Assembly: GCA_947367285.1 (NCBI GenBank)
Contig: CANBDB010000021.1
Location: 1 to 14,877 of the forward strand
DNA from: an uncultured Clostridia bacterium
GTDB lineage: Bacteria > Bacillota > Clostridia > Oscillospirales > CAG-272
Length of the DNA: 14,877 nucleotides
Direction of reading: 5' to 3'
Below are positions 1 to 7,561 of this stretch, piece by piece. The notes below the pieces were generated by a model. The model saw nothing but the letters and a program-made list of their open reading frames with translations, ran no database searches and was not told the DNA's origin. Position 1 is the first letter of the stretch. Every line of letters begins with the position of its first letter. Both the position numbers and the translations under genes were made by a program.

Positions 1-33
1 TTTTCAAAAAATATTAAAATATTTCAAAAACGC

Positions 34-70
34 AAAAAGCGCAGAGCTTGGCATAATGCCTCTCTGCGCT
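34..70 (-). terminator. Rho-independent terminator downstream of comM
   Basis: A 9-bp inverted repeat (AGCGCAGAG at 38-46, CTCTGCGCT at 62-70) encloses a second short inverted repeat, GGCA/TGCC at 50-60. Read on the minus strand the stem is followed directly by a run of five T and then a further T-rich stretch. It lies about 120 nt past the comM stop codon, so that gene is the likely client. The 7-bp palindrome ATGGTAA/TTACCAT at 125-142 lies between gene and terminator and has no assigned role. Confidence 0.7.
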
Positions 71-189
71 ACAATTTCTTTGCACACGGGCATTTTTGTA
101 TCAAAATATGTCCGTTCTTTTATTATGGTAATATTTTACCATATATTAGTAAGGGCGTCAATACCCTCGGGGGCTATTTTTCGTAGTAC

Positions 190-1734
190 CTACCCCCAAT
201 ATTTCTTGTCAAGTGAGCGAAGTTGAATTGCCTCGGCAATGTGCTGGGCGCAAATGATTTCGCTCCTGTCGAGGTCGGCAATCGTTCTTGCAACTCGCAA
301 AACGCGGTCGTATCCGCGCGCGGAAAGTCCGAGAGAGTCATATGCCGCTTGCAATATCATGTTTGCAGCATCATCCGTCTTGCAAAATCTTTTAATTTCA
401 GCCGCATCGAGATCTGCATTGCTTTTGGGACGCTCACCCGCGGCTCTCATTCTGCAGTTTGCATATTCTCTTGCCGCCGTAACACGCTCGCGAATGACCT
501 CGCTTCTCTCCCCCGTTTCCTCTCGAGAGGAAATCTCCGCATAGGAAAGGGACGGAAGCTCGATTTGAATATCAATTCGGTCAAGAAGAGGGCCGCTTAT
601 CTTTGAAATATATCTCTTTACGTCCTCAGGCTTGCAGGTGCATTCCTTGGTGGGATGACCGAAATAACCGCATCTGCAGGGGTTCATTGCCGCCACAAGC
701 ATAAAGTTGCACGGGAAAGTAACCTTTGCCGCCGCACGAGTGATCGTAACCGTGCCGTCCTCAAGGGGCTGACGGAGTGTGTCCGTAACCTGCTTGGGAA
801 ATTCGGGAAGCTCGTCGAGGAATAGTACGCCGTTGTGCGCGAGTGAAACCTCGCCCGGCATAGGATTCGCACCGCCACCAACAAGGCTAACCGCACTCAT
901 TGTGTGGTGCGGAGCGCGGAATGGACGCGTGAAAAGTAAGGACTCACCTGCCCTTAGCGAACCCGAAATTGAGTAGACCTTGGTACTCTCTATCGCCTCG
1001 TCGAAGGTGAGAGGGGGCAAAATGGTAGGAAGTCGTTTCGCAAGCATGGATTTTCCCGTTCCGGGAGGGCCTATGAGTAAGATGTTGTGTCCGCCGGCAG
1101 CAGCAATTTCCATCGCCCTCTTTGCGAGCGCCTGACCCTTGACGTCGGAAAAATCCTTGTCATAATGATTTATAGTGTTTTTGTAAGTGCCTGTCGTACA
1201 AGCTATGGACGGCATATCGAGGTTGCCGTTCAAATGGCGCACAAGGTCGGCAATATTTGATACGGGAATGACATTTATTCCCTCAACGGCTGCCGCCTCT
1301 TCCGCGTTGGCGAGCGGAACGTAAAACTCCGAAAATCCCGCATCGCGCGCCGCCACGCACATTGAAAGTACGCCTCTTACCGCGCGAAGCTCACCCGAGA
1401 GTGATAGTTCCCCAATGAAACATTTTCTTGAAAGGTCTCGCTCGGGAAAAATCACCGCGCCCGCCTGCAAAATTGCAAGGAGAATGGGCAAGTCGAGTGC
1501 CGACCCCTCTTTTTTCTTGTCCGCAGGGGCAAGATTTACCGTGAGAGTTGCCACCGGAAACTGAATTCCACTATTCGCGCACGCATTTCGCACGCGCTCC
1601 TTGGCCTCCTTGACCGCAAGGTCGGGAAGACCGACAAGCTCAAAGCCGGGAATCTTGTTTCTTGCGCTGCACTCAACGGTTATAATAAAACCGTCAATGC
1701 CCGAGATCCCCGCGCCGTATATTTTAGAGTACAT
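190..1734 (-). CDS. comM: YifB/ComM family Mg-chelatase-like AAA+ ATPase
   Basis: This encodes a cytoplasmic AAA+ ATPase of the ComM/YifB family. In competent Gammaproteobacteria ComM is a branch-migration helicase that helps integrate transforming DNA; the role in Clostridia is less well established. The 514-residue length is normal for the family. Visible features are an N-terminal Lon-protease-like (ChlI) domain at about 1-170, Walker A GPPGTGKS at 222-229, Walker B VLFLDELPEF at 303-312, and the family's cysteine pairs C353/C355 and C365/C367. A sensor-2 type segment, LSARGYDRVLRVARTIADL, lies at about 470-488. The ATG at 1734 is preceded by GGAGG with a 7-nt spacer, which supports this start. 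No convincing promoter lies directly upstream. It may be read from its own weak promoter or by read-through across the repeat array from the U32 gene. Confidence 0.95.
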   Translation of the reverse strand: MYSKIYGAGISGIDGFIITVECSARNKIPGFELVGLPDLAVKEAKERVRNACANSGIQFPVATLTVNLAPADKKKEGSALDLPILLAILQAGAVIFPERDLSRKCFIGELSLSGELRAVRGVLSMCVAARDAGFSEFYVPLANAEEAAAVEGINVIPVSNIADLVRHLNGNLDMPSIACTTGTYKNTINHYDKDFSDVKGQALAKRAMEIAAAGGHNILLIGPPGTGKSMLAKRLPTILPPLTFDEAIESTKVYSISGSLRAGESLLFTRPFRAPHHTMSAVSLVGGGANPMPGEVSLAHNGVLFLDELPEFPKQVTDTLRQPLEDGTVTITRAAAKVTFPCNFMLVAAMNPCRCGYFGHPTKECTCKPEDVKRYISKISGPLLDRIDIQIELPSLSYAEISSREETGERSEVIRERVTAAREYANCRMRAAGERPKSNADLDAAEIKRFCKTDDAANMILQAAYDSLGLSARGYDRVLRVARTIADLDRSEIICAQHIAEAIQLRSLDKKYWG

Positions 1735-1866
1735 TTTATGGCCTCCAATGTTGATAGTTAATAGTTAGTTGGGTTTGAATTGTTCTTTTTTGAGAAAAAG
1801 AACCAAAAAGCTTTTTTACCAATTTCAATGCACGCAGTACGTGATGTGTCTTTGAAATTTAGTTAA

Positions 1867-2315
1867 ACTATATTGCGAGAACCGCGAAGCTGATTAAAAG
1901 TTTTTGCCTACTTTTTGACATGCTCCGTTCGTGGTATAAGCTATAAAATCTTATCGTACTTTACTGCGAGAATGTCGAAGACGCTTAAAAAGCTTTTTGC
2001 TTACTTTTTGACATGCTCCGCTCGTGGTATAAGCTATAAAATTTTATCGTGCTTTACTGCGAGAATGTCGAAGACGCTTAAAAAGCTTTTTGCTTACTTT
2101 TTGACATGCTCCGCTCGTGGTATAAGCTATAAAATTTTATCGTGCTTTACTGCGAGAATGTCGAAGACGCTTAAAAAGCTTTTTGCTTACTTTTTGACAT
2201 GCTCCGTTCGTGGTATAAGCTATAAAACCTTATCGTACTTTACTGCGAGAATGACGAAGTCGCTATAAAAGCTTTTTGCCTACTTTTTCTCGAAAAAGTA
2301 GGGCGAAAAAGTAGG
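1867..2315. repeat. Tandem array of four 93-bp repeats plus one decayed partial copy
   Basis: Four direct copies start at 1917, 2010, 2103 and 2196, each exactly 93 bp. The two middle copies are identical. The first differs from them at three positions, and the fourth diverges mainly in its last third. A degenerate half-copy precedes the array at about 1867-1916. Each unit carries the palindrome AAAAAGCTTTTT, and the middle units also carry ATAAAATTTTAT. The last copy ends in a hairpin that abuts the U32 stop codon, and its CGAAAAAGTAGG end is itself doubled (2291-2302 and 2304-2315). Identical middle copies with diverged ends suggest expansion by slippage or unequal exchange. Because 93 is a multiple of 3, one frame stays open, but there is no ribosome binding site. 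The stretch 1735-1866 between comM and the array shows nothing else I can name. Confidence 0.9.
2279..2302 (-). terminator. Hairpin at the 3' end of the U32 gene, possible terminator
   Basis: CCTACTTTTT (2279-2288) and AAAAAGTAGG (2293-2302) form a 10-bp stem with a 4-nt loop, 13 nt past the U32 stop codon. On the minus strand the following sequence is CAAAAAGCTTTT rather than a clean T-run. Termination would therefore be weak, or rely on T residues in the 3' arm. The hairpin is also the end of the 93-bp repeat array, so it may be a repeat feature rather than a dedicated terminator. Confidence 0.4.
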
Positions 2316-3575
2316 TTAATTCCCCGCCCTCAAAATATCGCCGACTTTGACCTCAAAAGGCACTTTCACAAAGAAGTGCATAAAGGGATGGGGCGCGGAC
2401 TCAATTGCGCTTCCCTTTTCGTCGTATAGTTCAGTAATAGCGAGTGCTTTTCCGACCGTACCGGGAGAAATTATCTCGGCATCGTCGCCAATCTTGCACT
2501 TGTTCTTTTGCATAAAGAGATAGAATTTTCCGTCCTCGGCATTCTCGTTGAGACGTGCCTGGGCTTCCACTTCCTGCTGGTTCATCTCGCACGCGATAGC
2601 GAAATATGCCTTCTCTCGAATATAACCCGTATTTGATGCAAGCTGTGCATTCTCAATTGGATAATCGAAATAGAATCCCGTGCAGTATTCCCTGTGGCTA
2701 ACGGATTCGAGCTCGCGCATCCAAAGGGGATCGAATTTATAATTTTCTTTATCCTTGTAATAGGAGTCGATAGCCATTCTGTAAGCATTTGTTACAACCG
2801 CGGTGTAGTACGCGGATTTCATTCTTCCCTCAATCTTGAATGACTTTATTCCCGCCTCAATAAGCTCGGGAATGTGCTCGATGGTGCACATATCCTTTGA
2901 GGACATAATGAACGTTCCGTACTCGTTTTGTTCAATGGGAAGAGGCATATCGGGGCGCTTTTCCTCAACAAGAGTGAAATTCCAACGGCAGGGTTGAGCG
3001 CATGCGCCACGGTTTGCATCGCGTCCCGTGATGTGATGGGAGAGCATGCATCTTCCACTGTAGGAAACGCACATTGAACCGTGAACAAACGCCTCAAGCT
3101 CGATATCCTCGGGAATACCCGCGCGTATTTTCTTGATTTCTCCAAGAGTAAGCTCACGTGCTAAAACAAGACGCTTTGCACCGAGAGCAATATATGCCTT
3201 TGCTGCCGCAACACTCACGATGGACGCCTGCGTGGAAACGTGAATTTCCATCTCGGGTAAAATCTCTTTAATTGTCGCCATAACACCGAGATCGGCAACG
3301 ATCATAGCGTCAATTGGGCAATCGGAGAGCGCTGTCAAATATTTTCTCAAAACGGAGTATTCGTGCTCGTGGGGCATGGTGTTTACCGTGAGATAAACCT
3401 TTTTGCCTCGCGCGTGAGCGTATTCTACTGCCTCGTGAAGCTCCTCATTCGTAAAATTGTCGGCAGCGGAACGCATTCCAAAAACGTTTCCTGCCAAATA
3501 TACTGCATCTGCACCGTAAAGAAGCGCGGATTTCATTTTTTCAAAATTCCCCGCAGGGGATAAAAGTTCAACCAT
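2316..3575 (-). CDS. Peptidase U32 family protein, likely tRNA uridine-34 hydroxylation protein (TrhP-like)
   Basis: This is a U32-family protein. In E. coli and B. subtilis, TrhP/YegQ-type members are needed for prephenate-dependent 5-hydroxyuridine formation at tRNA position 34, and U32 proteins of the UbiU type hold a 4Fe-4S cluster. The family signature is clear at 161-179 (E161, F163, G166, C169, G174, C176, S179). Candidate cluster cysteines are C169, C176, C192 (or C196) and C230, spaced much like those of UbiU. The 419-residue length fits the TrhP subgroup. The ATG at 3575 follows AAAAGG at a long spacing of about 12 nt, but the N-terminus MVELLSPAGN is typical of the family. A consensus promoter lies upstream and the gene looks monocistronic. 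Bacillus keeps two such genes beside methyltransferase trmR; neither a second U32 gene nor trmR is seen here. Protease activity is unlikely despite the family name. Confidence 0.9.
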   Translation of the reverse strand: MVELLSPAGNFEKMKSALLYGADAVYLAGNVFGMRSAADNFTNEELHEAVEYAHARGKKVYLTVNTMPHEHEYSVLRKYLTALSDCPIDAMIVADLGVMATIKEILPEMEIHVSTQASIVSVAAAKAYIALGAKRLVLARELTLGEIKKIRAGIPEDIELEAFVHGSMCVSYSGRCMLSHHITGRDANRGACAQPCRWNFTLVEEKRPDMPLPIEQNEYGTFIMSSKDMCTIEHIPELIEAGIKSFKIEGRMKSAYYTAVVTNAYRMAIDSYYKDKENYKFDPLWMRELESVSHREYCTGFYFDYPIENAQLASNTGYIREKAYFAIACEMNQQEVEAQARLNENAEDGKFYLFMQKNKCKIGDDAEIISPGTVGKALAITELYDEKGSAIESAPHPFMHFFVKVPFEVKVGDILRAGN

Positions 3576-3621
3576 ACCGTTTGAATACCTTTTCTACAAA
3601 ATTACATTTTTTCTCATTCTA

Positions 3622-3650
3622 ATTATAATATATTTACTAAACTATGTCAA
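3622..3650 (-). promoter_or_regulatory. Sigma-A promoter of the U32 gene
   Basis: On the minus strand TTGACA (3645-3650) and TATAAT (3622-3627) are both exact consensus with a 17-bp spacer. Transcription would start near 3615, giving a leader of about 40 nt before the U32 start codon. Confidence 0.88.
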
Positions 3651-3652
3651 CC

Positions 3653-3760
3653 TACTTTTTGCCGCTTTTTGAAAAAAGCGGGTAGTTACTTTTTGGAAAA
3701 AGTGGGCAAAAACTTTTATCACGGCTTCGTCATTTTTGCAATATAGCTTGATAATATTTT
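3653..3760 (-). repeat. Inverted, diverged relative of the 93-bp repeat element
   Basis: Read on the minus strand this segment resembles the 3' half of the repeat units on the far side of the U32 gene. It has CTATATTGC, then ATGACGAAG, then ATAAAAG, then ACTTTTT in the same order. It contains two hairpins: CCGCTTTTT/AAAAAGCGG at about 3662-3681 and ACTTTTT/AAAAAGT at about 3688-3703. It lies between two divergent promoters, so no gene ends here and the hairpins cannot be ordinary terminators. A short interspersed or MITE-like element is the better reading. The rest of 3576-3891 holds the two promoters and the lipoprotein leader. Confidence 0.6.
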
Positions 3761-3805
3761 TGATTAACGTCACAAGCGGAGAGTGTATAATATTAGCTAC
3801 GCATA

Positions 3806-3834
3806 TTGACGAAGGGATAAAAATATGATAAAAT
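3806..3834 (+). promoter_or_regulatory. Promoter of the lipoprotein gene
   Basis: TTGACG (3806-3811) and TAAAAT (3829-3834) are separated by 17 bp, each one base from consensus. The start would fall near 3841, giving a leader of about 50 nt. A strong ribosome binding site, AAGGAGG at 3877-3883, lies 8 nt before the ATG. Confidence 0.75.
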
Positions 3835-3891
3835 ATACGTACAACGAAATGTTGACACAAATAAATAATACAACACAAGGAGGTTTTTTAT

Positions 3892-4860
3892 ATGAAGAAC
3901 TCTATCAGGCGTCTGATTTCTTTCACCATGGTCCTTGCATTATTGATTTTATCTGCTGCCGTATTGAATAGCTGCTACGTTATTAAAAGCGGCAAAATGA
4001 ATAAGATCGAGGGTACGTATAAGCTGACGAGCTATCTTGGCAAGGGCGACAACATTGAGGAGCGCAGCATAGTTATGTATATGGTTATTTGTGCTGACGG
4101 TACGGGTTACTACGCATATCGCGACAATACCGAAACGTCCTATATTTCAGAGCTTCGCTGCAGGTTCATACAGGACACCGAGCAGGCGGGGTTCTATTCC
4201 TACGTTGAAATCGATTTTGGAACGGGAACGTACGAAAAGTTCGGTATAAACGCGCCAACGTGGGGAAAGTCAACAAATCTCAATTTTCAAAAGCCTGTTT
4301 GGAAGCCGATCGAATGGGGAGAGCCCCTTGAGATCGACTATAATATAAGCGTGGATTTTCTTCGCGTCGACAACGCGACCGATCTTTCCTATATAACCGA
4401 GGAGTTTGGAAAAGCGCCCTCTCTTCCCTACGGCGCTAAAAAATACGACGGAACGTATAAGCTTGAGGGCGTCTTTTTAAATGATAAATCACCCGACGTG
4501 GCAACCGTTCCTGATAATCCGTACGTCTATTACTACGTAACGTTTGATTTTGTGGATCGGACTGCGCAAATATACAATATGAGCAAGAGCAACGAGATCA
4601 CAAGTACTGTCAGAATAAGCGATATTGCGCTTTTGTACGAAAACGGTAATTACCGCATTGACGTTGGTGGTAAGAGCTACGTGATTAATACACTGAATTC
4701 AACGCTTTCATATTCTCTTGATATTGAGGAGAATATCGACGACGGTTGTTACACTCTGCGCTTTCATCATTGGGGTGATATGAGCAAGGAGCAAATTCTT
4801 GACAGTATTGAGAGCGATGTGAGCAATTATCTTGCGACAAAGGATTTTTCCAAAGATTAA
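3892..4860 (+). CDS. Putative lipoprotein with two internal repeats, function unknown
   Basis: I do not recognise a family. The protein has 322 residues, a basic N-terminus, a hydrophobic stretch at about 8-24, and a lipobox LNSC with the lipidated cysteine at C28. It should be exported and anchored to the outer face of the membrane. After the signal region there appear to be two related halves, beginning E40-G-T-Y-K-L and D186-G-T-Y-K-L. Each continues into aromatic-rich alternating segments expected of beta strands. A two-barrel, lipocalin-like ligand-binding fold is a guess from this pattern. The ATG follows AAGGAGG with an 8-nt spacer. The gene has its own promoter and terminator and appears monocistronic, so neighbours give no clue to its task. 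Confidence 0.85.
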   Translation: MKNSIRRLISFTMVLALLILSAAVLNSCYVIKSGKMNKIEGTYKLTSYLGKGDNIEERSIVMYMVICADGTGYYAYRDNTETSYISELRCRFIQDTEQAGFYSYVEIDFGTGTYEKFGINAPTWGKSTNLNFQKPVWKPIEWGEPLEIDYNISVDFLRVDNATDLSYITEEFGKAPSLPYGAKKYDGTYKLEGVFLNDKSPDVATVPDNPYVYYYVTFDFVDRTAQIYNMSKSNEITSTVRISDIALLYENGNYRIDVGGKSYVINTLNSTLSYSLDIEENIDDGCYTLRFHHWGDMSKEQILDSIESDVSNYLATKDFSKD

Positions 4861-4865
4861 AATAT

Positions 4866-4889
4866 GGGAGCAGACAAGAGTCTGCTCCC
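4866..4889 (+). terminator. Rho-independent terminator of the lipoprotein gene, probably shared
   Basis: GGGAGCAGAC (4866-4875) and GTCTGCTCCC (4880-4889) form a perfect 10-bp stem with loop AAGA. On the plus strand it is followed by a T-rich tract. The convergent methyltransferase gene ends at 4895, so the hairpin may also stop that transcript, though its minus-strand T-tract is weaker. Confidence 0.88.
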
Positions 4890-4894
4890 CTTCT

Positions 4895-5680
4895 TTATTT
4901 TTTAGCTCTCGCAACGATATACCAACGTTCGTCGGTGTCGCCGGCGGGTGTAAACTCAAAATCGGAATAAAATCCAATGAGCTCAAAGCCCGTGTCCTCG
5001 AGTGCTTTTTCTATTTTTTCTCTATTGTAGCATCTCTCGGTTTGCACCTCGTCGCGCCTTGCGTAAAGCTCACTTCCCTCTTCGCGTTCAAAAACGGTCA
5101 GCGAAAAATCACAAAGTCCGCTATCCGAGTCATAGAAGTTTTGCCACACACAAAAATTGCCCGTACCGCAATCCTCTTCCTCGTAAACATAGGAATTGTT
5201 GCCGTAAATATGCTCAAATTTGTGGGGCGTGTTCACGTCAAAAAGGAAAAGTCCGTCTGGATCGAGATAGTTGTGAACTAGCGAGAAGCATTTTTCGATA
5301 TCGCCGTCCTCGGTGAGATAATTTATACTGTCAAGACAGCAGGTCACCGCACCCACCGTGCCGTAAAGCTCAAACTCGCGCATATCCTGAAGTAAGAACA
5401 AAACGTCATTCTTGAGTTCAAGATCGAATTTTCTGTCATACGCGATATTCAGCATATCGTAAGATCCGTCAACACCGATCATATCGTATCCGCGCTTTGC
5501 AAGCTCAAGTGTCATGCTTCCCGTACCGCAGGCGAGATCGAGCAAAAGCTCGGGTTTTTCGTGAAGATGCTTTTCAAAGCACTTTTCCACAAAGTCCGCC
5601 CACGCGCGGTAGTCCACCTTTGCGTTTATTTTGTCATAAACGGTGGAAATTGCACCGTAATTGTCAAATTTATTGCTCAT
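4895..5680 (-). CDS. Class I SAM-dependent methyltransferase
   Basis: The product (261 residues) has the Rossmann methyltransferase core. Motif I is LLDLACGTGS at about 46-55, followed by the acidic position D71 in GVDGS. A motif-IV-like segment is CCLDSINYL at about 114-122, and a later strand is GLFLFDVNTPHKF at about 143-155. This is a Methyltransf_25/11-type architecture. The substrate cannot be told from sequence. I chose ATG 5680 over an upstream in-frame ATG at 5716 because it follows TTTGGAG at a good distance and the family-like N-terminus begins there. The start lies inside the end of hprK, overlapping it by 11 nt, so the two are probably translationally coupled in one transcript. 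Nothing in the protein suggests a direct PTS function. Confidence 0.85.
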   Translation of the reverse strand: MSNKFDNYGAISTVYDKINAKVDYRAWADFVEKCFEKHLHEKPELLLDLACGTGSMTLELAKRGYDMIGVDGSYDMLNIAYDRKFDLELKNDVLFLLQDMREFELYGTVGAVTCCLDSINYLTEDGDIEKCFSLVHNYLDPDGLFLFDVNTPHKFEHIYGNNSYVYEEEDCGTGNFCVWQNFYDSDSGLCDFSLTVFEREEGSELYARRDEVQTERCYNREKIEKALEDTGFELIGFYSDFEFTPAGDTDERWYIVARAKK

Positions 5681-6614
5681 TTGCTTCTCCAAACTGCTTG
5701 AGGAGCTTATTTTCAAGCTCGGCGGCGGTGTTGTAGCCCATCTTCTTTTGACGGTTGTTCATTGCCGCAATCTCAAGGATAATGGGCAAGCTTCGTCCGG
5801 GACGAACGGGAACCGTGATGGAAGGAACCTCAATTCCGAGAATGTTGTAGGTTTGATCGTCAAGTCCAAAGCGATCGTACATTTTGCCTTCTACCCAGGG
5901 TTCAAGATGGATAACGAGGTCGATCTTTTCACTCATCTTAACTGCGCCCATACCGTAAAGACGGCGCACGTCAACAATACCGATACCTCTAAGCTCAACG
6001 TAGTGGCGAATAAGGTCGGGAGCGGTACCTATGAGCGTGGTTGCGGAAACTCTCTTGATCTCAACCGCGTCGTCGGCAATAAGACGGTGTCCGCGCTCTA
6101 CAAGTGCAATTGCGGTCTCGCTCTTACCGATTCCGCTCTCGCCGAGAATGAGCACACCTTCGCCGAAAACCTCAACGAGAACACCGTGCTGAGTAATTCT
6201 GTTTGCAAGGTGAGTGTTGAGCAAAGCGATAAGGGATGCAAGAGTGGGAGAGGTCTTTTCGTGAGTTCTGAGAATCGGAACACTATATTTTTGGGCAGGA
6301 ACAAGAATCTCCTCGCCAATTTCAAAGTTTGTGGTGATAACAACCGCTACGGGACGCTGCGCGAAAAAGGCATCAAGGCGCGCCTCTGCAAGCTCCCTGC
6401 CTATTTCAAAGAGGTATTGCATCTCCGCACGCCCGATTATCTGAATTCTCGTCGGCTCAAATACCGTGAGAAATCCCGCGAGCGCAAGTCCGGGGCGGTT
6501 TACCTCGCGGTTGGTTATAAGAATATCCTTGGATGAGCAAGGCATATAAATTTCATCAAAATGAAGCTCCTTTATGAGCTTTTCAAGCGTAATTGAGTAA
6601 AGTGAATTTTTCAT
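5670..6614 (-). CDS. hprK: HPr kinase/phosphorylase
   Basis: This bifunctional enzyme phosphorylates and dephosphorylates Ser46 of the PTS carrier HPr (and Crh where present). It is the sensor step of CcpA-dependent carbon catabolite control in Bacillota. The 314-residue length matches the usual size of about 310. The Walker A loop GESGIGKS is at 158-165 and is preceded by H143 in QHGVLVEV, the position of the active-site histidine region. The family signature ELRGIGIVDVRRLYG is at about 207-221, and the C-terminal segment VRPGRSLPIILEIAAMN is at about 270-286. The ATG at 6614 follows AGGAG with a 6-nt spacer; an in-frame ATG at 6644 lies upstream of this site and is less likely. It is first in an operon with the overlapping methyltransferase. 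No HPr gene (ptsH) lies in the window. Confidence 0.96.
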   Translation of the reverse strand: MKNSLYSITLEKLIKELHFDEIYMPCSSKDILITNREVNRPGLALAGFLTVFEPTRIQIIGRAEMQYLFEIGRELAEARLDAFFAQRPVAVVITTNFEIGEEILVPAQKYSVPILRTHEKTSPTLASLIALLNTHLANRITQHGVLVEVFGEGVLILGESGIGKSETAIALVERGHRLIADDAVEIKRVSATTLIGTAPDLIRHYVELRGIGIVDVRRLYGMGAVKMSEKIDLVIHLEPWVEGKMYDRFGLDDQTYNILGIEVPSITVPVRPGRSLPIILEIAAMNNRQKKMGYNTAAELENKLLKQFGEANEQ

Positions 6615-6647
6615 TTTTCGCTCCTGCCTGTATAATTTAATCACAAT

Positions 6648-6676
6648 ATTATATCACATTAACTTTGCTTCGTCAA
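6648..6676 (-). promoter_or_regulatory. Promoter of hprK
   Basis: On the minus strand TTGACG (6671-6676) and TATAAT (6648-6653) are spaced by 17 bp. It points away from the SGNH hydrolase promoter; the two -35 boxes are only 15 bp apart, so the pair could compete for or share a regulator. Confidence 0.85.
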
Positions 6677-6691
6677 TATCAGTTACAAATA

Positions 6692-6721
6692 TTGACAAAA
6701 CTCCGATCAAAATGATATAAT
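6692..6721 (+). promoter_or_regulatory. Promoter of the SGNH hydrolase gene
   Basis: TTGACA (6692-6697) and TATAAT (6716-6721) are exact consensus boxes with an 18-bp spacer. The leader is about 25 nt and contains AAGGAG at 6741-6746. Confidence 0.85.
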
Positions 6722-6752
6722 TAGGTATAAAAATAACAAAAAGGAGTAAAAT

Positions 6753-7490
6753 GTGAAAAAAATACTCAAAATAATAGGCATAATTGTTGTAGTTCTCGCG
6801 CTGATTGTCGCGGTTGGAATAGCCATTCTTTACAATAACGGACTTTCGGGCATGCACGACCACAGCGAGCCGATCGAGGGTCAAATCAAAGTAGCCTGCG
6901 TTGGTGATAGTATTACCTATGGCCACGGCATTTCCAATTGGAAGAAAAATAATTATCCCGCAAAGCTCGGAGAAATCCTTGGCGACGGCTATCACGTGGC
7001 CAATTTTGGCGAAAGCGGAAGAACTCTTTCTCCCGAGGGCGACCAGCCCTATACCGAGAGCGAACAGTATAGGCTCAGCCTTGAATACTGCCCCGATATC
7101 CTCATTTTTATGCTCGGCACAAACGATTCCAAGCCTGAAAACTGGCAGGATGAGGAGACCTTCCTTCGCTACCTCGACGAGATGCTCGATAGTTATAGAG
7201 AGGTAAACCCCGACGTAAAAATATATATTTGTACTCCCGCAACGGCATTCTTTGCCGAGGGACAAACCGAAGGTACTACAAATTTTGATATCCAGCCCCT
7301 CGTAGTTGATGATATTGCAAATTATACACGCGCGTATGCACTTGCTCACCTTTTGGAGATCGAGACTCTCGTTGACGTCCACTACCTTACGTCGGGACAC
7401 CCCGAGTGGTTCGAAGCGGATAACGTGCACCCCGATAAAAATGGCGCATTTGCCATAGCGGAGCTTATAGCGAAAAAGATATTGAAATAG
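6753..7490 (+). CDS. Membrane-anchored SGNH/GDSL-family hydrolase
   Basis: This is an esterase/lipase-type SGNH hydrolase of 245 residues. One hydrophobic segment at about 5-27 with a basic start suggests an uncleaved anchor placing the enzyme outside the cell. Catalytic blocks are visible: GDSIT with Ser53 (block I), the glycine region NFGESGRT at about 84-91 (block II), GTND with N124 (block III), and DNVHP with D223 and H226 (block V). Likely substrates are acyl or acetyl esters on carbohydrates or cell-wall polymers, which is inference from the family. The start is unusual: AAGGAG is followed by ATGTGA, in which the ATG would stop at once, while the overlapping GTG at 6753 opens the real frame. 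No strong terminator is seen between this gene and the rpsF promoter. Confidence 0.9.
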   Translation: MKKILKIIGIIVVVLALIVAVGIAILYNNGLSGMHDHSEPIEGQIKVACVGDSITYGHGISNWKKNNYPAKLGEILGDGYHVANFGESGRTLSPEGDQPYTESEQYRLSLEYCPDILIFMLGTNDSKPENWQDEETFLRYLDEMLDSYREVNPDVKIYICTPATAFFAEGQTEGTTNFDIQPLVVDDIANYTRAYALAHLLEIETLVDVHYLTSGHPEWFEADNVHPDKNGAFAIAELIAKKILK

Positions 7491-7527
7491 CCTTTTCTTC
7501 ATTAATCAATATTTTTATAAAAAATGC

Positions 7528-7555
7528 TTGACAAATGTAAAAAATGTGCTATAAT
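7528..7555 (+). promoter_or_regulatory. Promoter of the rpsF-ssb-rpsR operon
   Basis: TTGACA (7528-7533) and an extended -10, TGCTATAAT ending at 7555, are separated by 16 bp. Both boxes match consensus, which fits a highly expressed ribosomal-protein operon. Confidence 0.9.
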
Positions 7556-7561
7556 GTCATA

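Noticed and set aside
1915..2268. Open frame of 117 codons with a repeated 31-residue unit
   Set aside because: It exists only because the 93-bp repeat length is divisible by three. There is no ribosome binding site and the composition is unlike a protein.
1917..2288. CRISPR or replication-origin iteron array
   Set aside because: The 93-bp units are contiguous with no unique spacers, and no replication or partition gene is adjacent.
3653..3710. Hairpins as terminators
   Set aside because: They lie upstream of two divergent promoters, where no transcript from a visible gene ends.
3786..3791. Second TATAAT upstream of the lipoprotein gene
   Set aside because: The best -35 candidate at a 16-bp spacing is poor, and the promoter at 3806-3834 fits better.
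5661..6536. Long plus-strand open frame of 291 codons
   Set aside because: It is antisense to hprK, whose motifs, promoter and ribosome binding site are unmistakable.
6654..7502. Minus-strand open frame of 282 codons
   Set aside because: It is the antisense shadow of the SGNH hydrolase, which has intact catalytic blocks on the plus strand. It also covers the divergent promoter region.
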